Shown here in pieces: positions 18,785-28,617 of a DNA stretch of 64,000 nucleotides. Position 1 is the first letter of the stretch; each line of letters starts with the position of its first letter. The position numbers were made by a program, and so were the translations under genes. The notes under the pieces were generated by a model that ran no database searches, was not told where the DNA came from, and saw only the letters and a list, made by a program, of their open reading frames with translations. The stretch is from Proteus columbae (GTDB lineage Bacteria > Pseudomonadota > Gammaproteobacteria > Enterobacterales > Enterobacteriaceae). The stretch is from contig NZ_CP043925.1 of the NCBI RefSeq assembly GCF_009914335.1, positions 3,162,001 to 3,226,000 on the forward strand, written 5' to 3'.

Positions 18785-20119
18785 ATGAAAGAGCGTAGCA
18801 CCGAATTGGTCGATGGATTTCGCCACTCGGTTCCGTATATTAATGCACATAGAGGCAAAACATTTGTCATTATGCTAGGTGGCGAAGCCATTGCTCACGA
18901 AAACTTCCCATCTATCATTAATGATATTGGGTTGTTACACAGCCTAGGCATTCGTTTAGTGGTTGTTTATGGTGCTCGCCCACAAATTGATACTGCTCTT
19001 GAAATACAAAAAGTATCTCCGATTTATCATAAATATACGCGCATCACAGATAGCAAAACCTTAGAAATCGTTAAACAAGCTGCGGGTACATTGCAACTTG
19101 ATATTACAGCTCGCCTATCAATGAGTTTAAGCAATACGCCATTACAAGGTGCGCATATTAATGTTGTTAGTGGTAACTTTGTTATCGCGCAGCCATTAGG
19201 GGTTGATGATGGTGTTGATTATTGTCATAGCGGAAAAATTCGCCGTATTGATGAAGAAGCTATTCATCGCCAGTTAGACAGTAATGCTATTGTATTAATT
19301 GGCCCTGTTGCAGTGTCTGTTACTGGTGAAAGCTTTAATCTCACCTCAGAAGAAGTGGCAACACAGCTTGCGATAAAACTTAAAGCACAAAAGCTGATTG
19401 GTTTTTGCTCATTCCAAGGTGTTATCGATGAAGCAGGTCACATTGTTTCTGAACTGCTGCCTAATCAAGCTGAAGATAAAATTCGAGAGCTACAAACAGA
19501 AGGCGATTATCACTCAGGTACAGTAAGATTCTTACGGGGAGCTGTTAAAGCCTGTCGTCGTGGTGTAGAGCGTAGCCACTTATTAAGTTATCAATCTGAT
19601 GGTGCGCTTATTCAAGAATTATTCTCTCGTGATGGTATTGGTACTCAAATCGTCATGGAGAGTGCGGAGAAAGTTCGTAGAGCAAATATTAATGATATTG
19701 GTGGCATACTCGAACTTATTCGCCCATTAGAACAGCAAGGTATTTTAGTCAGACGTTCAAGAGAACAATTGGAAATTGAAATTGATCAATTCACTATTAT
19801 TGAACGCGATAATATGACTATTGCATGCGCAGCGCTCTACCCTTATCCATCAGAAAAAATTGGTGAAATGGCCTGTGTTGCAGTGCATCCTGATTATCGT
19901 AGCTCTTGTCGTGGCGAGGTCTTGCTACAGCGCATTTCAGCGCATGCTAAGCAATTGGGGTTAGAAAAGCTATTTGTTCTAACAACTCGTAGCATACACT
20001 GGTTTCAAGAAAAAGGATTTGAACCCGCTGAAATTGATAAATTACCCATTGAAAAACAAGCACTCTATAATTACCAACGCCGTTCTAAAATTTTGATTTT
20101 AGACTTACATAAAGAGTAA
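18785..20119 (+). CDS. argA: N-acetylglutamate synthase ArgA
   Basis: First enzyme of arginine biosynthesis, transferring acetyl from acetyl-CoA to glutamate. At 444 residues it has an amino-acid-kinase-like N-terminal domain (about 1-280) that binds the feedback inhibitor arginine, and a C-terminal GNAT acetyltransferase domain (about 295-440). [18 protein letters not shown] is the acetyl-CoA-binding motif. The ATG has GAGAGGG just upstream. It is divergent from amiC and converges on recD through a shared terminator. Regulation by ArgR is supported by the tandem ARG boxes at 18734-18772. Confidence 0.97.
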   Translation: MKERSTELVDGFRHSVPYINAHRGKTFVIMLGGEAIAHENFPSIINDIGLLHSLGIRLVVVYGARPQIDTALEIQKVSPIYHKYTRITDSKTLEIVKQAAGTLQLDITARLSMSLSNTPLQGAHINVVSGNFVIAQPLGVDDGVDYCHSGKIRRIDEEAIHRQLDSNAIVLIGPVAVSVTGESFNLTSEEVATQLAIKLKAQKLIGFCSFQGVIDEAGHIVSELLPNQAEDKIRELQTEGDYHSGTVRFLRGAVKACRRGVERSHLLSYQSDGALIQELFSRDGIGTQIVMESAEKVRRANINDIGGILELIRPLEQQGILVRRSREQLEIEIDQFTIIERDNMTIACAALYPYPSEKIGEMACVAVHPDYRSSCRGEVLLQRISAHAKQLGLEKLFVLTTRSIHWFQEKGFEPAEIDKLPIEKQALYNYQRRSKILILDLHKE

Positions 20120-20133
20120 TTACCAAGCACAAA

Positions 20134-20167
20134 AAAAGACAGGTATCCCTCTCAATGCCTGTCTTTT
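20134..20167. terminator. Bidirectional terminator between argA and recD
   Basis: Perfect 10-bp inverted repeat AAAAGACAGG (20134-20143) with CCTGTCTTTT (20158-20167) and a 14-base loop, with A/T tracts on both sides. Confidence 0.85.
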
Positions 20168-20192
20168 ATTATTTTCCATTATCAACTAACCG

Positions 20193-22103
20193 CTAATAAC
20201 GTAATTTATCAATTAAGCCACTTCGACGTTGAATACGCGTTTGTATTGCCATTTTCACCATAGATTCCGAAGCATAAAGAGAAAGCTTCTGTTTTGCGCG
20301 TGTTAATGCGGTATACAACAATTCTCGACTAACAACAGGTGAAAATTTATCGGGAAGAACTAATGCTGTATGGGTAAATTCCGAACCTTGTGATTTATGC
20401 ACCGTCATTACATATGCAGTTTCGTGTTGTGGTAATCGGCTAGGTTGGATCGCTTTCAATTTTCCATCAGGTAATTGGAAAAAAGCTTTCATTTCACCTT
20501 CATCGTTATTGAGCATAATGCCAATATCACCATTAAACAGACCTAACGTACTGTCATTTCGTTGGATCATAATGGGACGCCCAATATAATTACTTTGATA
20601 ACTATTTGTAGGACGCCGGATCAATCGCTGGCGATGCAATAACATTTCAATTCTGTCATTTAAACCACTCACACCAAAAGAGCCTTCTCTTCGTGCGCAC
20701 AATAAACGGTATTGGTTAAATGCATTAAGAATAATATCAGGTGATGCTTTTTGAGAAACTAAAGTGAGATACTCTCGATAAGCATTAACAGTATCTTGTA
20801 TCATCAGTAAATAACTTTCTTTTGACTCTAAAGCAATAAAGCTCACATCTTGAGGCTCTAATGCTATTTCAAGCTGTTGTGGGCTAACCTCTGCTTTTTT
20901 CAACAACGCAATAGCTATTTTGGTTTGTCCTTTATTAACCGCAAAAGCAAGTTGTCCTATCCCTGAATCTTCACCAAAACGGTAGCTTTTACGTAATAGA
21001 CACAGAGAATCACTGACGACAGACACTGGAGTTTGAGAGACAGGAATAATATCCGTAGATTTAACCAATTCACCTTGAGTTAAGTGATTAATCTGATCAA
21101 ATCTTTTTTGACTAAAACCATCTTCAGAAAAACGGCAAATATCACCTAATACAGCACCCGCCTCAACAGAAGCAAGTTGGTCTTTATCACCTAAGAAAAT
21201 GACGTGACATTTTGATGGAAGTGCATCAATCAAGCGTGCCATCATGGGTAAATCAACCATTGAGGCTTCATCAACAACTAAAATATCAAGCTGTAATGGA
21301 TTATCTTTATGGTAACGCACTTGCTGACTTTCAGGCTGAGCCCCTAATAAACGATGAATAGTTTGCGCTTGCTTTGGCATCCACTTATTTTCTTCTTCGC
21401 TTAAATTAAGTTGCGCCAAAGCCTTACCTAAAGATTCCGTTAATCTCGCAGCGGCTTTTCCAGTTGGTGCCGCTAATTGAATAATGGGCTTATCATTTGA
21501 TGTGAGCATCACAAAAGCCGCTAAAATTTTAGCAACTGTCGTGGTTTTCCCCGTTCCTGGCCCCCCTGAAATAATAGAAATGGGGCTTGTGATAGCAACA
21601 CTAGCAGCTACTTTTTGCCAATTTGTTTCTTGGCTTTCTTTCGTTGCTGGAAAAAGCTGGTTGAGTACCTTAATTAATTCATTTTCATCAATATCAACAA
21701 TGCTGTGCTCTTGCCTAAAAAATTGCGCTACTTTCTCTTCATAGCTCCACATTCTTTGTAGATAAAGAAGTCCATTATCTAAAATAATGGGAGAGGAAAG
21801 ATCATCGTTACTTTGACTAACGCAATGACAATGAGTCAACTCTTCTACTATTTTTTTAGCAGAAGGCTTACCCATTTTTTGCCAAATTTCTTGTGCAAAC
21901 TCTTTTTGTCTACCATCAAACAGTTGATCTTTTTGAATAATACTCAATGGTAAACAAACATGCCCCGCTCCAGTTTGAGCACTCAAATAAGCAAATACAA
22001 ATAGTAAAATAGGGTTTTCATCTTCAACCAGCATTTGTGCAAACCGAAGATCTAAAGGTCGCAATAAGTTTTGTGTAATCGCTTGTTCTAATAGTTTGAT
22101 CAT
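20193..22103 (-). CDS. recD: Exodeoxyribonuclease V subunit RecD
   Basis: The fast 5'-3' helicase subunit of RecBCD, which processes double-strand ends and, on meeting Chi, changes the activity of the complex. At 636 residues it is slightly longer than the E. coli protein (608). The Walker A loop GGPGTGKTT is at 180-188. VVDEASMVDL (Walker B), the FLGDKDQLASV motif and the C-terminal TVHKSQGSEFTH motif mark an SF1B helicase. The gene begins 2 bases after recB. It converges on argA. Confidence 0.97.
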   Translation of the reverse strand: MIKLLEQAITQNLLRPLDLRFAQMLVEDENPILLFVFAYLSAQTGAGHVCLPLSIIQKDQLFDGRQKEFAQEIWQKMGKPSAKKIVEELTHCHCVSQSNDDLSSPIILDNGLLYLQRMWSYEEKVAQFFRQEHSIVDIDENELIKVLNQLFPATKESQETNWQKVAASVAITSPISIISGGPGTGKTTTVAKILAAFVMLTSNDKPIIQLAAPTGKAAARLTESLGKALAQLNLSEEENKWMPKQAQTIHRLLGAQPESQQVRYHKDNPLQLDILVVDEASMVDLPMMARLIDALPSKCHVIFLGDKDQLASVEAGAVLGDICRFSEDGFSQKRFDQINHLTQGELVKSTDIIPVSQTPVSVVSDSLCLLRKSYRFGEDSGIGQLAFAVNKGQTKIAIALLKKAEVSPQQLEIALEPQDVSFIALESKESYLLMIQDTVNAYREYLTLVSQKASPDIILNAFNQYRLLCARREGSFGVSGLNDRIEMLLHRQRLIRRPTNSYQSNYIGRPIMIQRNDSTLGLFNGDIGIMLNNDEGEMKAFFQLPDGKLKAIQPSRLPQHETAYVMTVHKSQGSEFTHTALVLPDKFSPVVSRELLYTALTRAKQKLSLYASESMVKMAIQTRIQRRSGLIDKLRY

Positions 22104-22105
22104 TT

Positions 22106-25100
22106 TTATTTCTCACCGACTACATCGGATTTGCTACTTTTACCTGTAAATAATGAATCTAACGCCAAAACAAAAGCTTCATCAAGCAAATAAGCGTAAA
22201 CCCCATTTCCGGGATGTTCTTTATCTATACCCCGTAAAAAAAGATAATAAATACCACCAAAATGAGTTCGATAATCATAATCAGGAATACGTTGCTGTAA
22301 AAAACGATGTAACGCTAAGGTATAGAGTTGATATTGCAAGTCGTAGCGATGATCCATCATTGCATTCATCATCGCTTCTTGTGTGTAATCCTCACTCGAT
22401 TCACCTAACCAATTCGATTTATAATCCACAACATAGTATTTACCTTCCCAAGAAAAGACTAAATCAATAAAGCCTTTGAGCATGCCTTCTACTTGTTGAA
22501 ATTGCAAAGTAGGACAACGTTTTGATAGAGGATCAAACTGACTAATTAATTGAGTCAATTGAGCTGATGATACTTCTTTCTCAATAGGTAAATAGAATTG
22601 TAATTCATCAAGTTGTTGTGATTTTGGGATATCAGCAAGACATAATCCTTGAGAATTAAGAGGCGTATGAAACAGCGTTTCCATCCATGTAACTAAAAGA
22701 GGAGCCCACTTTTCATCAAAGCCTTGAGCGGTCAATTGTCCTTGTATCCACAGTTCATCAATAGGCTGCGAAAAATCCAACACTTCAAGCAAACTATGTA
22801 AGAATGTTCCTGCTACTGCACCACGAGGGAAATGATGAATAGAATTTTCATCAACCTCTCCTTGTTGCTTCTCACCTTTAGCATCTGTATCAAGCCCTGG
22901 TGCGATAGATTGCACCAAAGCCTCAATATCACCCAAATCAAAATGATAATTACGATTTGAATGCTGATAGGTTAATCCTGAATAACTCGTTATACGCCAA
23001 TTATCATGGATCTGACGTTTAAATATAGCGGCTTCAAGTTTTGTTTCTGCCATTAATTGAGGCTGATAGCGATGTGCTGATATGTTATCAAGCGTTGTTA
23101 CTCTGATATTATCATCTAATAAAGCGTGAATTGATTGATGTAATAACTCACTATCGCCTTCTTCACCTTGCTGTAATAAATACCCTAAAGCATTTTTATG
23201 CAAATCAGTAAGTCCTGATTTACGTTTAGTCCCTTTAACAAGAGGCGCAACACCAACATAACAGCAGAATTTAGATCGTGTTAATGCCACATAAAGTAAG
23301 CGTAAATCTTCAGCTAAGCGTTCTTCATCCGCTAAACGTAAACTTTCAGGTCGGCTAAAAATATCTAATTTCGCGTGAAATTTTTCTCTGTCATGATAAA
23401 GCGCCCCTCTTTGTTCTTGGTAATTACAAGCAAAAGGTAAGCAAACAATAGGATATTCAAGGCCTTTAGATTTATGGATAGTACAAATTCGCACAAGATT
23501 TCGGTCGCTTTCCAAGCGCATTTGTTGACTTTCAGATTGCGCATCAGGATGAGAAATCTGTTGTGCTAACCAACGAATAAGGGCGTGTTCACTATCAAGT
23601 TGTAATGATGTTTCTTGTAATAATTCACCAATATGCATGATATCTGTAAGCCGGCGCTCCCCATCAATACTTGCGAGTAAATTTTCCGCAATTTGATTAT
23701 CCATCATGATTTTACGCAACATTGGTAAAACACCACGCTTTTGCCATAGTACATAGTAATCAGCAAATTTCTCCACGTAGCTATTCCAGTCCGCCTCATT
23801 GCGGTTCAAATCATCAATTTGCCTTGCGCTAAAACCAAATAATCGGCTGGCTAAAGATGCCCGTAAAACACGTTCTTTCTCTGGTGTTACAACCGCTTGT
23901 AATAACCACAGTAGATCTTTAGCTTCATTGGTTTCAAATACACTTTCACGATTGGATAAGAATACGGATTGTATTGAAAGTAAATTCAGTGCATCACGGA
24001 TCAGTATCGCTTCTCTACGGCTACGCACCAGTACCATAATATCAGCAGACGTAACCGCTTTTCTTGCACCTTGCTCAATCAGCCAAGCCTGTTGCTGATC
24101 CCCGGCTGATAACCAATCACGAATTTGTGCAGCACATTGCGCTGCCATGATTTGCTCATAATTTCCCGTAGAAACACTTTCGCCTTCAGCAAGCCAAAAA
24201 TTAAAAGGCGAAATCGGCTCATCATGATAAATAAAGGCCATGTCTTGGTTTTTTTCAGCCGAACTTACTTCAATAAAAGGGATATGTTCAAATAAAAATG
24301 GGGCCTTGGAACACATAAAAAGCTTGTTAACTGCATTCACCATACCCGGCGCAGAGCGCCAGTTAGTATTTAATGTGTAGTGATGAGATGTCTGCTTTCG
24401 TGCTTGAATATAAGTAAAAATATCCGCACCACGGAAAGCATAAATTGCCTGTTTGGGATCACCAATAAATAGCAAACCACTATTTTCATACTCACCATAA
24501 ATGGCATCAAAAATACGATATTGTTGAGGATCGGTGTCTTGGAATTCATCGATCATTGCAACTGGATAACGTTCACGAATAGCTTGCGCTAAAGCCTCTC
24601 CACTTTCACGTTTTAACGCTCTGTCTAGACGTGTTAATAAATCATCAAATCCCATTTCACCACGACGCATCTTTTCATTTTCAATACCTTGGCGTATTTC
24701 AGGGATGGCGTTGGCAAGAATAACATCACGCAGAGTTAGGCTCTGCTTTGTTAATCGTTCAATTTCAACAAAAAGAATATGCTCTGGTGCAGGGCCTTTC
24801 GTTGCCTTTTCATTCAGCGTTTCTTGAGAAAAACGAACCAAACAATCAGGTAATTGATAGCTTTTCGTTTCTAATGTTGATGCCCACAGAGTAATTTCTT
24901 CAATCCATTTAGGTAAGAAACGACTGCTATAACTACGTTTATCAACACCTGAAGCGGTTATCCATGCTTCAACTTCATGATGATGTTCATGCCAACGAGC
25001 TTTCACCTTGTTAATTGCTTCAATAACCGCTTGATGACGCTCTTTGACTGATTCATTTTCACTGTCTAATGCCACACCTTCGATTTCAGGCATTTCACCT

Positions 25101-25717
25101 TGTAAATAAGGCTGTATTTCATAAAGTAGTTGTTCAGGGCCAGACCAAATCTGGCTTACTGCATTAGCAACATCATAAGAAAGTGGATAACAATGACGGC
25201 GCCAAAAGTCAGCACATACCCGTTTTTTAAGCTCATATTCATCTTGGATCAAGACTTGTTCAAACAAGACTCCTGATTCAAATGCATTGTTTGCCAACAT
25301 ACGCTGGCAAAAGCCATGAATAGTATAAATAGCCGCCTCATCCATTTGTCGTTCTGCTTCTAACAACCACTGTGCAGCCAGCTCTTTATTCGGGATTTGT
25401 TTAAGTAATTCGTGGTAAGCGTTATCACTACTTTCAACATCATGACGGATACAGGCAAGTCTTAGTTCATGGATATTTTTACGAATACGGGCTCGTAATT
25501 CATCTGTCGCCGCATCCGTAAATGTCACAACTAAAATCTCTTCAACACTGAGAGGGCGGTAGAATGCAGACTCTCCGCCTAATCCAAGAAGCAACCGTAA
25601 ATACAACAACCCTATTGTATAAGTTTTCCCTGTTCCCGCTGACGCCTCGATGAGGCGTCTTTGGTACAGAGGAAGTGTATACGGGTTTAATGGCTGTGCC
25701 TGTATCACATCACTCAC
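22106..25717 (-). CDS. recB: Exodeoxyribonuclease V subunit RecB
   Basis: The 3'-5' helicase and sole nuclease subunit of RecBCD, which also loads RecA. It has 1203 residues, against 1180 in E. coli. The UvrD-type ATP loop EASAGTGKTYTIG is at 24-36, and the VAMIDEFQDTDPQQY Walker B segment follows. The C-terminal nuclease domain has the catalytic DYKS motif at about 1098-1101 and the later QLYTLALHRF motif. Its ATG overlaps the stop of ptrA by 4 bases, and recD follows within 2 bases, so expression is coupled. Confidence 0.97.
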   Translation of the reverse strand: MSDVIQAQPLNPYTLPLYQRRLIEASAGTGKTYTIGLLYLRLLLGLGGESAFYRPLSVEEILVVTFTDAATDELRARIRKNIHELRLACIRHDVESSDNAYHELLKQIPNKELAAQWLLEAERQMDEAAIYTIHGFCQRMLANNAFESGVLFEQVLIQDEYELKKRVCADFWRRHCYPLSYDVANAVSQIWSGPEQLLYEIQPYLQGEMPEIEGVALDSENESVKERHQAVIEAINKVKARWHEHHHEVEAWITASGVDKRSYSSRFLPKWIEEITLWASTLETKSYQLPDCLVRFSQETLNEKATKGPAPEHILFVEIERLTKQSLTLRDVILANAIPEIRQGIENEKMRRGEMGFDDLLTRLDRALKRESGEALAQAIRERYPVAMIDEFQDTDPQQYRIFDAIYGEYENSGLLFIGDPKQAIYAFRGADIFTYIQARKQTSHHYTLNTNWRSAPGMVNAVNKLFMCSKAPFLFEHIPFIEVSSAEKNQDMAFIYHDEPISPFNFWLAEGESVSTGNYEQIMAAQCAAQIRDWLSAGDQQQAWLIEQGARKAVTSADIMVLVRSRREAILIRDALNLLSIQSVFLSNRESVFETNEAKDLLWLLQAVVTPEKERVLRASLASRLFGFSARQIDDLNRNEADWNSYVEKFADYYVLWQKRGVLPMLRKIMMDNQIAENLLASIDGERRLTDIMHIGELLQETSLQLDSEHALIRWLAQQISHPDAQSESQQMRLESDRNLVRICTIHKSKGLEYPIVCLPFACNYQEQRGALYHDREKFHAKLDIFSRPESLRLADEERLAEDLRLLYVALTRSKFCCYVGVAPLVKGTKRKSGLTDLHKNALGYLLQQGEEGDSELLHQSIHALLDDNIRVTTLDNISAHRYQPQLMAETKLEAAIFKRQIHDNWRITSYSGLTYQHSNRNYHFDLGDIEALVQSIAPGLDTDAKGEKQQGEVDENSIHHFPRGAVAGTFLHSLLEVLDFSQPIDELWIQGQLTAQGFDEKWAPLLVTWMETLFHTPLNSQGLCLADIPKSQQLDELQFYLPIEKEVSSAQLTQLISQFDPLSKRCPTLQFQQVEGMLKGFIDLVFSWEGKYYVVDYKSNWLGESSEDYTQEAMMNAMMDHRYDLQYQLYTLALHRFLQQRIPDYDYRTHFGGIYYLFLRGIDKEHPGNGVYAYLLDEAFVLALDSLFTGKSSKSDVVGEK

Positions 25718-28602
25718 TCTTTAATTTCCTCAATAGGTAAGGTTTTTTGTAATTCACTTACCGTAGCATAACGTTTCCATTGTTTATTGTCGGCGTAATC
25801 AGCATCTTTGCCATCTTTACCAATAATTTGAGAAACAAAAATAAATCCGTTTGGTTTTATAATTGCTTTTTCATAAAACTCAATAGCTTGTTTTAACGTT
25901 ACTTTATTAAGCTCAGCTAAGAATTTTTCACGTCCATCATATTTTAAGTTATTACGATGGAAGTCATTTCGATAAAGAGAAACTTCTTCATAGAATGTTT
26001 GAGGTGGCTGTTTAACTTCGGTAATAATCGCTTGTTTATACTGATTAAAATCAGCCTCTTTCATTTTTTTCAAACGCTCATAAGCTTGTTGATAAAATGC
26101 GTTATAGCGCTCATTTAAATAGACAGGTGGTTTTGCATTACTTTGCAGTAAAAAGCCGATACCTGATTGCTCACCCATAGTGGCTTGATAAGCAAATACA
26201 GCATAACCAAGTTGCTCTTCTGTTCTTAATTGATCATAGAACCAAGGTTTGATAATAGACGATAACACTGAAGAAATTGCCTGACCTTCAAGGCGGCTAT
26301 AACCTGTTGGGATATAAAGCTCACCTAATGCGTTATCTGTGCTCTTCGATTTATTTTGGAATTCAACTGCATTTAATTTATTGAATACTAATGTTTCACC
26401 GATCCAATATTCTGTGCCTTGATTACCTAATAATTCGTGTGCAGATTTAGCAATATTGCGGCTTTGCTCTGGCGTTAAGTTACCAATAATCAGCGCTTGA
26501 AGTGCAGCGTTTTTAATGACTTCACGGCGATTATCAATAATGTCTTGCAGTGTAATTGACTCTAATGCTTTGAGTTTGTCAGCTTCTTCATAGTACGGGA
26601 TCGTATTTAATCGACGAGCTGGCAGCATAGCTGCTTCAAATGCTTTTAAGTTATGGGTCACTTCAAGTTGTTCACGATACCAAGATTTAGCTTGATCTAG
26701 CTCTTCTTGAGTTGATTCAAAACTCATGTAGTTTTTCAGTGTCGCATTAACGAGTTCTGGTAAATGTTGCGTATAACCATTCATTGAAAAATCAATACCT
26801 TGTCCTGATGTAGATGAGATATTCATTCCCGCAACAGAAGCTTGGTAAGATAATTCACTTAATGCTAGACCTGCAAGATAGTCTGTTAAAGTTTGTGTCA
26901 CTTGTTGCTTAACAGTGATATCCGATTTTTTATTCACCAAACTTAATGTCACACTCGCTTTCGGTTCATCAGAAAAATAGTGTGATGGCATATAGAACAG
27001 ACGAGCACTTTTATCCTGCCACAACAATTGTGGTTTGATGATTTTACTGTCCGCATCAATCAGTGAAAGATTATCAGGGATATAAGGGTTAAGTGCTGGC
27101 AATGATAATGAAATATCATCTGATAATGTTTGCCATGTTTTTAATTGTTTATCTGTGATTTTATCAACCTGATAAGGCGCGTTAACAAAGTAAGCTTGTT
27201 TGTTAGAAGGTTCATTAGGACTTATTACCCAAATACGAGCCTTCTCTGGTGTCAGTGAATCAAGACGTGAAAGGATAGCTGAAGGCTCATAATTATCAGC
27301 GATATAGTCTGCATTAAGGATATTTTTGACTGGATAACGCAGCATCATATCCGAAATGCCTTCTATGTAATTCATATCTCTTACAATAGAGCCATAACGG
27401 AATGAGAGATCTAATACATTCGCAATTTCATCAAAGTAACGCTGACTGATACCTTCTGTTTGAATTAAACGAATGTACGAAAAGATAGCGGAAATCACTT
27501 TGTCTTTTTGCGCTAACCCTTTATCGGTTAACGAAACATAAATAGTAAACGAGCCTTGGTTACGATCAATATATGGCTCTGAGAACGCACTAATATTTTC
27601 GGCTAAACCTTGGTCTTGTAACCATGTTGCTAAAGTGCCTGAACTACGATTACCAATTAAATAGCCAATGTATTCGTCCGTTTTACTGCGAAAATCAGCA
27701 ACGTTGTTATCTATACCAAACTCAATTTGTAAAGTCTTTTGCGGTTGAGCGGGTACTAAGTGGATCATTAACCCTTTTTCTTTATCCGTCATGGCAGGTA
27801 CAGTGGTGACAGGCACATCTGCCTTTTTATTCGGGATACGAGCGAAAGTGTCTGCGGCTAATTTAGATAATTCATCAAGTGACTTATTACTGTAAATTAC
27901 CCCATTCATTAAGTTGCCAGAATAGTGCGTTTGATAGAATTTAATTAATTCATCTTGTAATTTACTGTTTGGCTTATCACTCAGCGTTTCTAAATTTCCG
28001 CCCATAAAACGGGAACTTGGATGAGCAGGGTTTAAGGTTTCTGCCCTGACTTGCCAAAAACGCATACCATCGCGCGCACGCGCCATAGTTAATTCTGCAT
28101 TAACAGCATTACGTTCACGATCTGCATTTTTAGGATCAAGTAAAGGTTCAGCTAAAGCATCAGCAAGTCGATCAACCGCTTCATTAATGGCACTATTTTC
28201 CACTTCTAAATAGAATGCAGTACGATAAGTCGTTGTACTCGCATTATGAGAGCCACCATTCTTTTGTAAGAACTCAGACATGCTGCCTGATTGAGGATAT
28301 TTCACCGATCCCATTAACACCATATGTTCTAAATAGTGCGCAAGACCTTGCTGACTATCAGGATCTTCTAATGCGCCAACAGGTAGCGCAACTGCCGTTA
28401 ATGATTTAACTGCTTTTTCATCAGAAACCAGTAATACAGTCATTTCATTAGGTAGTTTAATCGCTTGATATTGCCGTGGATCGCTCTCACTTTTTTCAAT
28501 GCTATCAGGCAATACTTGCCAGAGTGGATCAGCGGCAAAGCTGTTGATACTCACTAGCATCAATAGCAACATGATCCATAGTTGCGAGCAGTACTTTCTC
28601 AT
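25714..28602 (-). CDS. ptrA: Pitrilysin (protease III)
   Basis: Periplasmic zinc metalloprotease of the insulinase M16 family that degrades small proteins and peptides. The 962 residues equal the E. coli length. A Sec signal peptide ends after about residue 24 (SFAAD). The inverted zinc motif HYLEH is at 89-93, with the catalytic glutamate at E92. It is embedded between recC and recB, as in E. coli, although its function is unrelated to recombination. It starts 15 bases after recC and overlaps recB by 4 bases. Confidence 0.97.
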   Translation of the reverse strand: MRKYCSQLWIMLLLMLVSINSFAADPLWQVLPDSIEKSESDPRQYQAIKLPNEMTVLLVSDEKAVKSLTAVALPVGALEDPDSQQGLAHYLEHMVLMGSVKYPQSGSMSEFLQKNGGSHNASTTTYRTAFYLEVENSAINEAVDRLADALAEPLLDPKNADRERNAVNAELTMARARDGMRFWQVRAETLNPAHPSSRFMGGNLETLSDKPNSKLQDELIKFYQTHYSGNLMNGVIYSNKSLDELSKLAADTFARIPNKKADVPVTTVPAMTDKEKGLMIHLVPAQPQKTLQIEFGIDNNVADFRSKTDEYIGYLIGNRSSGTLATWLQDQGLAENISAFSEPYIDRNQGSFTIYVSLTDKGLAQKDKVISAIFSYIRLIQTEGISQRYFDEIANVLDLSFRYGSIVRDMNYIEGISDMMLRYPVKNILNADYIADNYEPSAILSRLDSLTPEKARIWVISPNEPSNKQAYFVNAPYQVDKITDKQLKTWQTLSDDISLSLPALNPYIPDNLSLIDADSKIIKPQLLWQDKSARLFYMPSHYFSDEPKASVTLSLVNKKSDITVKQQVTQTLTDYLAGLALSELSYQASVAGMNISSTSGQGIDFSMNGYTQHLPELVNATLKNYMSFESTQEELDQAKSWYREQLEVTHNLKAFEAAMLPARRLNTIPYYEEADKLKALESITLQDIIDNRREVIKNAALQALIIGNLTPEQSRNIAKSAHELLGNQGTEYWIGETLVFNKLNAVEFQNKSKSTDNALGELYIPTGYSRLEGQAISSVLSSIIKPWFYDQLRTEEQLGYAVFAYQATMGEQSGIGFLLQSNAKPPVYLNERYNAFYQQAYERLKKMKEADFNQYKQAIITEVKQPPQTFYEEVSLYRNDFHRNNLKYDGREKFLAELNKVTLKQAIEFYEKAIIKPNGFIFVSQIIGKDGKDADYADNKQWKRYATVSELQKTLPIEEIKE

Positions 28603-28617
28603 CGGATATGAGCTCCC